Assembly: GCF_900115155.1 (NCBI RefSeq)
Contig: NZ_FOVM01000008.1
Coordinates: 1 to 64,000 of the forward strand
Direction of reading: 5' to 3'
Length of the DNA: 64,000 nucleotides
Source of the DNA: Mycetocola miduiensis
Lineage (GTDB): Bacteria; Actinomycetota; Actinomycetes; Actinomycetales; Microbacteriaceae
Shown here piece after piece: positions 9,092 to 17,449 of the stretch. Below the pieces are notes generated by a model. That model was not told where the DNA came from and did not search any database. It saw only the letters and a list, made by a program, of their open reading frames with translations. The translations under genes and the position numbers were made by a program. Positions within the stretch are counted from its first letter, which is position 1; each line of letters begins with the position of its first letter.

Positions 9092-9727
9092 TCAGAGCTG
9101 GCGCTCGATGAACCCGCGCACATCTGCCAGTTCCTGTTGCGAGATGGCGTGGGTCAGGCCGTCGTAGATCCGGCCGACGAGGCGGGTGTGATCGGGGAGC
9201 CAGGCGGTGGTGTGCTCCACCGCTTCGGACGGGATGACATCGTCGTGGGTTCCCCGGCCCCAGAACACCGGCGGGCGGCGTTCGGCGAGGGCAGCGTCGC
9301 CTGGTGAGGCGTCCGCGGAAGCATAGCCGGACAAATTCACAGCGAAGGAGAACCGCTCGGGCGCCGCGCGAAGCAGCTCGATCGCCACGGCGCCGCCCTG
9401 CGAGAACCCGAGCAGGCCGACCGAGTCGGGGCTGTACGGCAGCGCATCGAGCCAGGCCAGGACCGCCGCTGTCGTATCTGCGAGCCCGGCTGCGTCGGGC
9501 TGGCCGGGTTCGTCGATGGGGTACCACGACCAGCCGTCGATCGGGAACGGCGCGACGAGCGGTGCGCGGAGTGAGGCGATCACCGGCTCGAGGGGGAGGA
9601 AGGGCGCGAGCTGGAAGAGGTCTGCCTCGTTGGACCCGTAGCCGTGCAGGACGACGAGGAGCGAACGGCCTTCACGGTCGTCGCCCGCGGCTGACCAGAG
9701 GACGGCATCCTCGTCGATTGTGTACAT
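9092..9727 (-). CDS. Alpha/beta hydrolase of the phospholipase/carboxylesterase family
   Basis: A 211-residue serine hydrolase. It has the oxyanion-side HGYG motif near the N-terminus, the nucleophile elbow GFSQGG, and later Asp (GRGTHDDVIP) and His (GLTHAIS) candidates for the catalytic triad. This is the pattern of the YpfH/carboxylesterase 2 family; the natural substrate cannot be read from sequence. The frame is open upstream, but the ATG at 9727 has GAAGGAG nine bases before it and starts MYTIDED. The lhr start lies 63 bases downstream, so they may share a transcript. Confidence 0.83.
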   Translation of the reverse strand: MYTIDEDAVLWSAAGDDREGRSLLVVLHGYGSNEADLFQLAPFLPLEPVIASLRAPLVAPFPIDGWSWYPIDEPGQPDAAGLADTTAAVLAWLDALPYSPDSVGLLGFSQGGAVAIELLRAAPERFSFAVNLSGYASADASPGDAALAERRPPVFWGRGTHDDVIPSEAVEHTTAWLPDHTRLVGRIYDGLTHAISQQELADVRGFIERQL

Positions 9728-9823
9728 CGCCTGCTTCTCCTTCGTCGGGCAGGGAACAAGCCTACCGAGCGTCAACCGGGTGTCTGCCGAGCGGGGTTCA
9801 GGCTAACCGGGTAAGAATGGAGC

Positions 9824-10393
9824 ATGAGCGTTCGCACCCCTGACCCTGACCAGCCGCAGGACCCCTCATCGAGCCCGACCCCAGGCTGGCTCAGCGACAT
9901 CGAGCTGGAGGAAGTGCGTCGTCGCCTTCCCCTGCTCTATGTCGAGGCGGTCCCGGTGCGTGTCGATGGCCTCGGTATCGTCACCGAAGTGGGAATCCTG
10001 CTCCGGGCGACCGCGACCGGGCAGATGACCCGCACCCTCGTCTCCGGCCGGGTGATGTACGGCGAGACGCTGCGGGATGCGTTGTTCCGGCACCTCGAGA
10101 AGGACCTCGGGCCGATGGCGTTTCCGCTGCTCCCGGCATCCCCAACGCCATTCCACGTGGCGGAGTACTTTCCGATGCCGGGGATTTCCGCGTACACCGA
10201 CGATCGGCAGCACGCCGTGTCGCTCGCCTATGTCGTGCCCGTCACCGGAACGTGTGACCCGCGCCAGGACGCGCTCGAGCTGACCTGGATGGCGCCGGAA
10301 GAAGCCCAGTCGGATGCCGTCAGCGACGAAATGGAAGGTGGCCGCGGCACGCTCCTGCGCCTCGCGCTCGCGTCGGTCGGCCGGTTGTCCTGA
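9824..10393 (+). CDS. NUDIX-like DUF4916-type protein
   Basis: This 189-residue protein resembles the actinobacterial NUDIX-like DUF4916 family (GWLSDIELEEVRRRLPLLYVEAVPVRV near the N-terminus). A conventional Nudix box GX5EX7REUXEEXGU is not intact: the region SGRVMYGETLRDALFRHLEKDLGP keeps its spacing but lacks the full glutamate set. Hydrolase activity is therefore uncertain. The ATG at 9824 follows a 96-base divergent spacer from the hydrolase gene. Confidence 0.65.
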   Translation: MSVRTPDPDQPQDPSSSPTPGWLSDIELEEVRRRLPLLYVEAVPVRVDGLGIVTEVGILLRATATGQMTRTLVSGRVMYGETLRDALFRHLEKDLGPMAFPLLPASPTPFHVAEYFPMPGISAYTDDRQHAVSLAYVVPVTGTCDPRQDALELTWMAPEEAQSDAVSDEMEGGRGTLLRLALASVGRLS

Positions 10394-10405
10394 CCCGCTG
10401 AATAC

Positions 10406-10984
10406 CTAGCGGACGTACCGGACTTCGTGGATCTCTTCGCCGAGGAACGGTTCGGTGTGCTCGGCGCCGTCGGCGACGAAGCCGTTTTTCTCGTAGAAGT
10501 GCCGCGCGCGGTCGTTCGCGGAGGACACCCAGAGATACGCGGGTTCCCCGTCGGCGATGGCAGCATCGAAGAGTTTCTGCCCGGTTCCCGTGCTGCGGAA
10601 CTCGGCGAGCATGTTGATGAAGTACAGCTCGCGGTCGCGCGGCGCGTCAGCGTCACGGGCGGGACCCGACCCGGAGAATCCGACGATATCGCCGTCCTTC
10701 ACCGCCGCGAACTGGCGGTAGGCGGGACCCTGGTTCATCCAGTGCGTCCACAGCTCCGCCATCCGACGGGGCGACAGCCGCTCCAGCGCGGCCTTGCTGA
10801 TGAGCTCGTCGTACGCCTCGTGCCAGCACTGGGCGTGCACCCGTCCGAGTGACTCGGCGTCGACGTCGCGCACCGGGCGGACAATGATCTCTGAAACGGA
10901 AGGAGCTGCAACATCGGTGTCCATACCGTGACCATACCCCGGCATCTGGTAAGCCGAGAAATCGACGGAAGTCGGGGTTGACAC
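10406..10984 (-). CDS. GNAT family N-acetyltransferase
   Basis: The protein shows the GNAT fold order: an N-terminal RPVRDVDAESLGRVHAQCW segment, the central ELYFINMLAEFRSTGTGQKLFDAA motif that corresponds to acetyl-CoA-binding motif A, and a C-terminal AYLWVSSANDRARHFYEKNGF block. The substrate is unknown. The start is ambiguous. A GTG at 10984 follows GGGAG and is almost contiguous with the upstream DUF3052 stop, which suggests coupling. An ATG at 10924 gives a shorter protein of 172 residues that still holds the entire domain. Confidence 0.8.
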   Translation of the reverse strand: MSTPTSVDFSAYQMPGYGHGMDTDVAAPSVSEIIVRPVRDVDAESLGRVHAQCWHEAYDELISKAALERLSPRRMAELWTHWMNQGPAYRQFAAVKDGDIVGFSGSGPARDADAPRDRELYFINMLAEFRSTGTGQKLFDAAIADGEPAYLWVSSANDRARHFYEKNGFVADGAEHTEPFLGEEIHEVRYVR

Positions 10985-10986
10985 AT

Positions 10987-11403
10987 TCAGGCACTCCCGT
11001 TCAGGCGGTCCCGGTTTTCGACCCGCCACACAAGCTTCAACCCGGACCAGTCCTCGGTCACGGCGGCGACCTTGACGTCGACAAGTCCGAGCTCAAGCGC
11101 GGCGACCCGAATCAGGTTCTCCGTGACCTCGCTGACGTGACCGGCCGCCTTCCTCGGCCACGCGATCCACAGCGCGCCGTCCGGATGGATCCGCTGGCCG
11201 AGCGCTTCGATCCGCGAACGGATGCCCGCCGCCTCGGTAACGAAACTGAGAACGATGTCGGCGCTCGCGGCATCCGTCACCACGTCGACGCCGTCGGGAG
11301 CCTCGTCGAGGTGCCAGCCCTCTGGAGCGGAATCCAGGAGCAGCCGCAGCCCGGGCTTCAATCCGAGTTTGCGTGCCTGCGACGACGACGAGTATCCGGC
11401 CAC
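10987..11403 (-). CDS. DUF3052 family protein
   Basis: A 138-residue protein starting at GTG 11403 (MAGYSSSSQARKLGLKPG), the typical beginning of actinobacterial DUF3052 proteins. The family is small, soluble and found almost only in Actinobacteria; no biochemical role is established to my knowledge. The sequence alternates short hydrophobic strands with helices, for example ADIVLSFVTEA and GALWIAWPRKA. The frame is open further upstream into the helicase gene, but that part has no family match. The acetyltransferase gene follows at once. Confidence 0.8.
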   Translation of the reverse strand: MAGYSSSSQARKLGLKPGLRLLLDSAPEGWHLDEAPDGVDVVTDAASADIVLSFVTEAAGIRSRIEALGQRIHPDGALWIAWPRKAAGHVSEVTENLIRVAALELGLVDVKVAAVTEDWSGLKLVWRVENRDRLNGSA

Positions 11404-11503
11404 GAGCCTGAGGATACTGTTGCGGCGTAAACGGCGGAAGCCACCGCGACCGGTCGACGCGAATGCGGGAACCGGAAGCGATGGCTTCCTGAAACGATGC
11501 TGC

Positions 11504-12985
11504 CTAGCGACCGCTGGATACCCGGCGGTGGGTACGCTGCCCGCCAGTCGCTGCTCCGCCTGACGTGGCCGGCCGGGCTGAACGCTCGGGGCGGGACTGC
11601 GGGGAGCGAGTGGTCGAGCTGCCCTCGTGACGGCGAGCAGAGCTGCCGGCGGTCGAGGTGGAGTAGTCACGCGACGAACCGGACCGTGAGCGTCCGCCGC
11701 CCTGGCCTTCGCGGGCCGAACGCTTGCGCTGGGCGTTGGCGCCCTGCGAGCGTCCACCACCCTGCGCCTGGACGACGCGGGGCACCGGCTTGACGTACGA
11801 GGCGACCTCGCCGACGAGGGCGGTCACCTCGGGGGACTTCGCGGTCACAGCGACCGGAGTGACGGTGATGGCGGCCTTCTTCAGGAGCTGCGCGAGGTCC
11901 TTCTTCTGCGTCGGCAGGCAGATGGTGACGACGTCACCGGCGCTGCCGGCACGAGCGGTCCGGCCGGAGCGGTGCAGGTACGCCTTGTGCTCCATCGGCG
12001 GGTCGACGTGGATGACGAGCTCGACATCGTCGACGTGAACGCCGCGCGCCGCGACATCCGTTGCCACGAGAACGCGGGCGGACCCGTCGCTGAACGCGGC
12101 AAGGTTGCGGTCACGCTGCGGCTGCGAGAGGTTACCGTGCAGGTCGACGGCGGGGATGCCGGAGTCGGTCAGCTGCTTGGCGAGCTTCTTGGCGTGGTGT
12201 TTGGTGCGCATGAAGAGGATGCGGCGGCCGGTGCCCGATGCGAGGGTCTCGATGAGGTCCTTCTTGGCGTCCGGGCCGTTGATCTCGAAGACGTGGTGGG
12301 TCATCGCCGAAACATGGCTGGTCGCTTCGTCGACGGAGTGCAGGACCTCGTTGTGGAGGAAGCGCTTGACGAGCTTGTCCACGCCGTTGTCGAGCGTGGC
12401 CGAGAACAGCAGGCGCTGTCCGTTGGACGGTGTCTTGTCGAGAATGCGGGTGACGACGGGCAGGAAGCCGAGGTCGGCCATGTGGTCGGCCTCGTCAAGC
12501 ACGGTCATTTCGACAGCGTCGAGGTTGACGAAGCCCTGCTTCATGAGGTCTTCGAGGCGTCCCGGGCAGGCAACGACGATGTCGACGCCGGCCTTGAGCG
12601 CGGTGACCTGGCGGGTCTGGTTGACCCCGCCGAAGATGGTGGTGGTGTTGAGGCCGTATGCCGCTGCGAGCGGCGTGAGGACGGCGGAGATCTGGGTGGC
12701 GAGCTCACGCGTCGGGGCGAGGATCAGGCCGAGCGGGCGGCCCGGGCGGCGCTTGCCGCCGGCGAGCTTGCCGCCGAGACGGGCAGCCATCGGGATGCTG
12801 AACGCGAGGGTCTTGCCCGAGCCGGTCTTTCCGCGGCCGAGGACGTCACGTCCGCCGAGGGTGTCCGGGAGGGTGTCGACCTGGATCGGGAATGCGAGGG
12901 TCTTACCGTCGGCGGCGAGTGCCGCGACGAGTGCCGCCGGAACGTTGAGTTCGGCGAACGTGGTTTCTTTGGGAGTTTCTGACAA
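11504..12985 (-). CDS. DEAD-box ATP-dependent RNA helicase (RhlE-like)
   Basis: A 493-residue DEAD-box protein that unwinds RNA duplexes, probably in ribosome assembly or mRNA turnover. Visible motifs are Q motif (PIQVDTLP), Walker A (GKTGSGKT), PTREL, DEAD (VLDEADHM), SAT (FSATLD), VATDVAARG and HRSGRTARAG. The last ~75 residues are a basic Gly/Ser/Arg-rich tail, a likely RNA-binding extension. The TTG start at 12985 (MSETPKETTF) has AAGG seven bases upstream; a GTG at 12997 is an alternative. A leader of about 330 bases precedes it, common for cold- or growth-regulated helicases. Confidence 0.9.
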   Translation of the reverse strand: MSETPKETTFAELNVPAALVAALAADGKTLAFPIQVDTLPDTLGGRDVLGRGKTGSGKTLAFSIPMAARLGGKLAGGKRRPGRPLGLILAPTRELATQISAVLTPLAAAYGLNTTTIFGGVNQTRQVTALKAGVDIVVACPGRLEDLMKQGFVNLDAVEMTVLDEADHMADLGFLPVVTRILDKTPSNGQRLLFSATLDNGVDKLVKRFLHNEVLHSVDEATSHVSAMTHHVFEINGPDAKKDLIETLASGTGRRILFMRTKHHAKKLAKQLTDSGIPAVDLHGNLSQPQRDRNLAAFSDGSARVLVATDVAARGVHVDDVELVIHVDPPMEHKAYLHRSGRTARAGSAGDVVTICLPTQKKDLAQLLKKAAITVTPVAVTAKSPEVTALVGEVASYVKPVPRVVQAQGGGRSQGANAQRKRSAREGQGGGRSRSGSSRDYSTSTAGSSARRHEGSSTTRSPQSRPERSARPATSGGAATGGQRTHRRVSSGR

Positions 12986-13317
12986 GGTGGTGCCTTTCAC
13001 AGCATCAGCGTCCCGTACGGATCTCGACAGGCGAAATCGCTGGAGCGGGAGAGTGGCGAAGGTGGCGAAGGCCACAATCGTTCGCCGTATGAAGAGTCAT
13101 CGACCCGGGAATCAGTTGCGAATCCAGCGGGGAGAGAGGAGCGTTCTACGACGCAAGGGGCACATTGATGGGCCCGCAAGTACTCCTACTCTAGCGGATG
13201 CGGCCGGGTGCTGCCTGACAGGGCGCTCAATGCGTCCGGGAACGCCGGGATCACTGGCTCCGGACAGGTACACGCGGCACGCCCGGTGAACCCGTCCGGT
13301 GCGGGTGAATCCGCGCG
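12986..13317. other. 332-base intergenic region, probable long leader of the DEAD helicase gene
   Basis: No coding region is supported here. Read on the minus strand, a TAGAGT (near 13190) could be a -10 element for the helicase gene, which would leave a leader of roughly 200 bases. No convincing -35, riboswitch or terminator was recognised. Confidence 0.4.
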
Positions 13318-13830
13318 TCAGGAAGCTGGGGTGGGCGTCTCCTGCTCGGGCCGCACCGGCTCGAAGGCCCAGTGCGGCGCCATCTCCTTCAGCCGGATGC
13401 CACGCCACTGCCACATCGTCCACATCGGCATCCACAGCAGGGCGGCGGCCGGCCCGCCGAAGTCGAGGCGGTCCCGGTAGAGCGTCTTCGTCGGGTCCCC
13501 AGGCGCAGGCGCGATAGCCATCTGGTGCCGCCACCCCTCGAGAAGGCTCAACGGGCCGGTCAGCGGTCGACCGGAGTCGACGAGGATCCGCACGCCCGGC
13601 ATCCGCTTCAGGTCGAAGTCGATGTCGATCCGCTGGCTGCCGATCGGGACGACCCCGGCGCCGCGGACGGTGACGTCCATGCTTCCCGGTTCCCACAGCG
13701 TCGGGACAGGCCCGCCGGGATCGAGTTCGAGCAGCGGGGAGTAAAGCTCGCGGAGAACGGCGGGGGAGCGGACCGCACGCCACGCGTCGAACGGGTCGGC
13801 GTCGAGGATGAGCTTGAGTTGGACTCGCAT
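13318..13830 (-). CDS. SRPBCC-like ligand-binding fold protein
   Basis: A 170-residue cytoplasmic protein whose opening, MRVQLKLILDADPFDAWRAV, and later segments (GSMDVTVRGAGVVPIGSQRIDIDF, a Trp-rich C-terminal helix) fit the START/SRPBCC helix-grip fold. Such proteins bind lipids or hydrophobic ligands, but no ligand can be assigned. It stands alone between the helicase gene and a divergent EVE gene. Confidence 0.6.
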   Translation of the reverse strand: MRVQLKLILDADPFDAWRAVRSPAVLRELYSPLLELDPGGPVPTLWEPGSMDVTVRGAGVVPIGSQRIDIDFDLKRMPGVRILVDSGRPLTGPLSLLEGWRHQMAIAPAPGDPTKTLYRDRLDFGGPAAALLWMPMWTMWQWRGIRLKEMAPHWAFEPVRPEQETPTPAS

Positions 13831-13868
13831 GAGCCCAGTCTCGTCTTTCTTGCGGATCCACGGTTCTC

Positions 13869-13941
13869 AACTTCGGGAATTGACCCCCAAATCACAGCAA
13901 ACGGACGGATGCCGGCCCGGGAAACCGAAATCTCCGAAGTT
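13869..13941. repeat. Dispersed hairpin repeat, family A, copy 1
   Basis: AACTTCGG (13869-13876) and its complement CCGAAGTT (13934-13941) bracket a 57-base centre. The wider borders TCTCAACTTCGG and TCTCCGAAGTTCG recur at 19505-19578. It lies between divergent genes and may also carry their promoters. Confidence 0.6.
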
Positions 13942-13970
13942 CGGTACGGCGGGTGCGCTAAACAGGGAGT

Positions 13971-14435
13971 ATGGCGATTCGATACTGGCTGGCGGTGGCA
14001 TCCCGCGACCACGTACGCAACGCCGTCGACCTCGGAATCGCGCAGGTGAACCACGGCACACGCCCCAACCTCGAACGGATGGGCGACGCCGACGGCATCG
14101 TTTACTACTCGCCGAAGACGGAATACCCGGAGGGGGACCCGCTCAAGCAGTTCACGGCGATCGGCCGGATCGCCGGCACCGAGCTCTACCAGGCCCTGTC
14201 GATGGACTGGAGGCCATGGCGCCGCCGCGTCGACTGGGACCTCACCGCCGAGCCCGCTCCAATCCGCCCGCTGCTCGGCTCGCTCGAGTTCACCCGGAAT
14301 GCGCCGAACTGGGGGTACCAGTTGCGTGCAGGCTTGCTCGAGCTTTCGCGGCACGACTTCGAGATCGTCCGGGATGCCATGCGTCGCCCGTCGCCGGACG
14401 ACCGCCGCTACCCCGAAGAACGTCACTGGCTGTAA
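13971..14435 (+). CDS. EVE domain-containing protein
   Basis: A 154-residue protein consisting of a single PUA-like EVE domain. The opening MAIRYWLAVASRDHV, the central KQFTAIGRIAGTELYQ and a late aromatic cluster (NAPNWGYQLRAGLLELS) match the family. EVE domains are thought to recognise modified bases in nucleic acid, so a role in RNA or modified-DNA sensing is possible but inferred. The ATG at 13971 has GGGAG directly upstream. The neighbours give no functional context. Confidence 0.82.
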   Translation: MAIRYWLAVASRDHVRNAVDLGIAQVNHGTRPNLERMGDADGIVYYSPKTEYPEGDPLKQFTAIGRIAGTELYQALSMDWRPWRRRVDWDLTAEPAPIRPLLGSLEFTRNAPNWGYQLRAGLLELSRHDFEIVRDAMRRPSPDDRRYPEERHWL

Positions 14436-14475
14436 CAGTGCCGCGCCGCCGAGCGGCCGTCGTTACGCTGGAATC

Positions 14476-15027
14476 ATGTCCGAACGCACCGCCACCCCTG
14501 CGCACTCTGCCACCGTTTCGCCGGCCGCCCAGGCGAAATACCAAGTCCGCTTCGACTCCGGCCGTGCCGGGCTGGACCGGGTCGCCGACGTCGATCTTCT
14601 GGTCTGGGTGGACGCCCTCGCGCTCGCCGACGCAAGCATTGCCCTCGACTCGCCCGCAGAGACCGTGCTGGCCGCGAACCTCACGAATCGCAGCGCTGTC
14701 GCGGGCTGGGTGCTCGATCACCAGGTGCGGCTGGGGCGCCGCGTGTCGATCGCCGTGGTCTCTTCCGGCCGGGGGAGCACGCTCTCTGCCCCGGACCTGC
14801 TCGCCGCCGGAGCCGTCATCGATGCCCTGATCGCCCGCGGCATCGACTTCACGTCGCCTGAGGCGGCTGTCGCCTGTGCGGCGTTCGACAACCTCAGGAA
14901 TGCCGTCGGGCACCTCTTCACCGCGTCCGTCGACGGACAGTCGCTGATCGCAGACGGCGAGCGGGAGCGGGTTGTCGCAGCGGCGCGGGTCGACTCCACT
15001 GCCGAAGTCGCCATCCTCCGCGACTGA
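14476..15027 (+). CDS. ComB-like (2-phosphosulfolactate phosphatase family) protein
   Basis: A 183-residue protein whose core, NLTNRSAVAGWVLDHQ, VSIAVVSSGRG and DLLAAGAVIDALIARG, follows the ComB family layout. True ComB acts in coenzyme M synthesis, a pathway not expected in this organism, so the actual substrate is probably different. The N-terminal ~20 residues are Ala/Thr-rich and look unstructured. The ATG at 14476 is the first with coding character. It converges with the CGNR regulator. Confidence 0.6.
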   Translation: MSERTATPAHSATVSPAAQAKYQVRFDSGRAGLDRVADVDLLVWVDALALADASIALDSPAETVLAANLTNRSAVAGWVLDHQVRLGRRVSIAVVSSGRGSTLSAPDLLAAGAVIDALIARGIDFTSPEAAVACAAFDNLRNAVGHLFTASVDGQSLIADGERERVVAAARVDSTAEVAILRD

Positions 15028-15048
15028 GTGAGACCCGGTCGGTGACGA

Positions 15049-15684
15049 TCAGCGGGTAGAGACCGAACGAGCGGCCCTCGCGCGGTGCGCGCGAACCTTG
15101 TGCCGGTTGCCGCAGCGTTGCATCGAGCACCAGCGACGGTTCCGCCCGCGCGACGTGTCGAGGTAGATGATGTCGCAGTCATCGGCATCGCATTCCCGGA
15201 TGGTGCCGGAGGTGGTCCCCGAAAGAAGTGCCACGGCATCCCGTGCGATCGTTGACAGCGCCTGGGCTGCCCGCGGCTCCGTGCGCCCTGCCTGCAACGC
15301 CCCACCAGCAAGGCGTGGCGGGATGTCAGGGGTGGCGGCATAGAGGTTGAGCAGGTCGACGTCGCGGGAATCCCCGGCACTCCCGGCGCTCGCCGCGAGG
15401 GCCAGCCGGCCGATCGCCCCGCGCAGGGTGAGCGCGTCGGCGAGGTCGCGGTCGCCTGCTGCTGCACTCGGCAACTTGTCGGCCATCCAGTCGGTGAGGT
15501 CGGCGGGCGATCCAAGTGCTTCCCGTCGCGCCGCATCGGTAGCCCCGAGCGGACCGGTGTAGACGAAATCGAGTGCGAGCGACCCTGAGTCGAACCACCA
15601 GCGGGTTCCTTCGAGCGTGGTGAGCCACTGGCCTGTGGAAGATTCCTGACCCGCGGCGGAGTCTGGGCTGCTCGGATCACTCAT
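15049..15684 (-). CDS. CGNR zinc-finger transcriptional regulator
   Basis: A 211-residue protein with the N-terminal ABATE-type stress-sensing region (FDSGSLALDFVYTG) and the C-terminal CGNR zinc finger: C and C in IRECDADDC, then WCSMQRCGNRHKVRAHR. Members are presumed DNA-binding regulators; the ligand and targets are unknown. The ATG at 15684 (MSDPSSPDS) is preferred over an upstream in-frame start at 15729. A short GGTTAC...GGTTAC pair in its leader could be an autoregulatory site. Confidence 0.82.
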   Translation of the reverse strand: MSDPSSPDSAAGQESSTGQWLTTLEGTRWWFDSGSLALDFVYTGPLGATDAARREALGSPADLTDWMADKLPSAAAGDRDLADALTLRGAIGRLALAASAGSAGDSRDVDLLNLYAATPDIPPRLAGGALQAGRTEPRAAQALSTIARDAVALLSGTTSGTIRECDADDCDIIYLDTSRGRNRRWCSMQRCGNRHKVRAHRARAARSVSTR

Positions 15685-15738
15685 GTAACCACGATATCCG
15701 GTTACCGAACGCGTGATTCCAGCCCGCACTACGCGGGT

Positions 15739-16269
15739 TCAGGCCAGTTTGCGAAGGGTCCGCAGGTTTCTGGTCGTGGTCAGGATGCCTGGTGTGCGTG
15801 CCGTTTTCTTCGAGAACGGGCTGTCGGTCGACATGCCTTTGCGGACCTCCCAATAGAGAACGCCATCCCCAGGCTGTACGCGCTCCACGTCACCCTCGGT
15901 GTTCCCCGCAAGCTCGAGAAGGTTCCGGATGTCGCCCGGTTCCGACACGAACATCACATACGGCTGCCGGTCGTCGAATTCGTCGAACGGGTACGCCTCG
16001 ATCACGGCCCTCACCGTGGCCTGGTCGGTGAGGATCACGCGCGCCCCATATCCAAAGGCGTCGGCCAACGCCTTCTCGATCGCATCGGCCTGCCCGGCGC
16101 CCGTGAACAGCACGTTGCCGCTGGCGAGCACCGTACGGACCTCGGTGAACCCCATGCCGCGAAACACCTCCGCCAGCGCCGCGGACTTCACCGTCACGCC
16201 GCCGACGTTCACTCCGCGGAGAAGGGCGATCCGGAGGTTGGTCATTTCAGAGCCTGGGCGTTCTGTCAT
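15739..16269 (-). CDS. DUF1697 family protein
   Basis: A 176-residue DUF1697 protein. The family signature is visible in LRIALLRGVNVGG, VRTVLASGNVLF and the C-terminal SPFSKKTARTPGILTTTRNLRTLRKL. The function is not known. The ATG at 16269 overlaps the SprT-like stop as ATGA, which supports this start. A second ATG at 16245 would remove eight residues and begin right before the family core. Confidence 0.85.
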   Translation of the reverse strand: MTERPGSEMTNLRIALLRGVNVGGVTVKSAALAEVFRGMGFTEVRTVLASGNVLFTGAGQADAIEKALADAFGYGARVILTDQATVRAVIEAYPFDEFDDRQPYVMFVSEPGDIRNLLELAGNTEGDVERVQPGDGVLYWEVRKGMSTDSPFSKKTARTPGILTTTRNLRTLRKLA

Positions 16270-16760
16270 GACGCCTTCGCCGCTGCCCGCTGCCGCATCG
16301 CCGGGGTGATGACGCGGTGCTGCCAGCTGATCGCGAACCGCGGGTCGAAGCGGCGGGAGCAGACACCGCACGAGGTGTGATGCTTGGGCTTGCGGTAGCG
16401 GTACAGGGTGTGGCCGTTCGGGCACGATCCCACCCACGGGGCGAGTTCGTCGGCCGTCTCGCCGTGGTGCTCGCGAGAACCGACGTAGCCCAGATCGGCG
16501 GCGATTCGCTTCCACGTCTGCCCGTGGCCGGCCCGGGGTCCGGCAATGGCGTGGGCTACCTCGTGCAGGAGGATCTGGTGGATCTCATCGTCGTCGAACC
16601 GGCTCGCCAGATAGCGGGACACGGTGATCCGCTTCGTCGTGAAGTTACAGAGGCCGGCCCTGCGCTTGGCGTTGTCGAATCCGAACGACCACACGGACGG
16701 ATCGAGGTGGAGCTTTATCAGCGAGTCGGCCCACAACCGGACCCTGACCAGATCGGACAT
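16266..16760 (-). CDS. SprT-like zinc metalloprotease domain protein
   Basis: A 164-residue protein with the gluzincin-like active site HEVAH at residues 66-70 and a second histidine in AGHGQTWKR. A C-terminal zinc-ribbon-like segment, CPNGHTLYRY...CGVC, follows. This is the SprT/Spartan-type domain linked in eukaryotes to DNA-protein crosslink proteolysis; in bacteria its role is open. The ATG at 16760 is the natural start. The gene is translationally coupled to the DUF1697 gene. Confidence 0.85.
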   Translation of the reverse strand: MSDLVRVRLWADSLIKLHLDPSVWSFGFDNAKRRAGLCNFTTKRITVSRYLASRFDDDEIHQILLHEVAHAIAGPRAGHGQTWKRIAADLGYVGSREHHGETADELAPWVGSCPNGHTLYRYRKPKHHTSCGVCSRRFDPRFAISWQHRVITPAMRQRAAAKAS

Positions 16761-16803
16761 GGCAATACGCTAGCGCGAGCCGCCGACATTCGCTCGGCCG
16801 CGT

Positions 16804-17328
16804 TCAGCGGCCGAGGAACGACTCCGTGACGGCGACGGCGATGAGCGAGGATTCCATCTCTTCGTCGGTGGCGCCGAGGTCGGTGCGCAGCCGGACGGCC
16901 GACTTGAAGTCGACGAGCGCTGAGCGGTAATCCCCCTGGTCGAAGTACACCCGGCCGCGGTGCTGCAGCGAGAGCGCCTCAAGCATCCGCCAGTCGTGGG
17001 TGTGCGCCTCGTTGATGAGGGACGAGAGTTCGTGCAACGCTTCGTCGTACGCGCCGCGGAACTGCAGGACCTGGGCGCGGAGCATCCGGGGCTGCATCAG
17101 CCCCTTGCGGTCGCCGGTGAAGCGCGCGAGTCGCACGCACTGGTTCGCCATGTCGAGGGCCTCGTCGAGTTGGCCGGCGACTTTGAGAAGCCAGGTCTTC
17201 TCGCAGAGTGCGCTCATGTTGCGCATGTCACCGAGCTCGAGCAGTCGATCCCCAACAGCCTTGAGGTCGACCTTTTCGCGCAGGGTCTTTGCGTCGTAGC
17301 CAAGGATGATGCTCAGGGTGTACTCCAA
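16804..17328 (-). CDS. Tetratricopeptide-repeat-like protein
   Basis: A 174-residue helical protein in which at least three TPR-like units can be followed (AGQLDEALDMANQCVRLARF, RGAYDEALHELSSLINEA and QGDYRSALVDFKSAVRLR). It lacks a signal peptide or other domain. The start is uncertain: TTG at 17328 gives MEYTLSIILGYDAK but has only a weak GGAG about 20 bases upstream. The partner protein is unknown. Confidence 0.6.
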   Translation of the reverse strand: MEYTLSIILGYDAKTLREKVDLKAVGDRLLELGDMRNMSALCEKTWLLKVAGQLDEALDMANQCVRLARFTGDRKGLMQPRMLRAQVLQFRGAYDEALHELSSLINEAHTHDWRMLEALSLQHRGRVYFDQGDYRSALVDFKSAVRLRTDLGATDEEMESSLIAVAVTESFLGR

Positions 17329-17449
17329 CGATGTCGGGAGTCCGGAAGGTGTCGCTCCGGTCTCTCATCCGACTTTAACCCGCGCCGCCCCGTTCGCGGG
17401 TCAGGTGGTGGCGCCTGTCGCCATTCACCGGTGCATTCCGAGCGCGCGG

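Noticed and set aside
9824-10393. Canonical Nudix hydrolase call
   Set aside because: The Nudix box lacks its full glutamate set, so only a NUDIX-like family assignment is kept.
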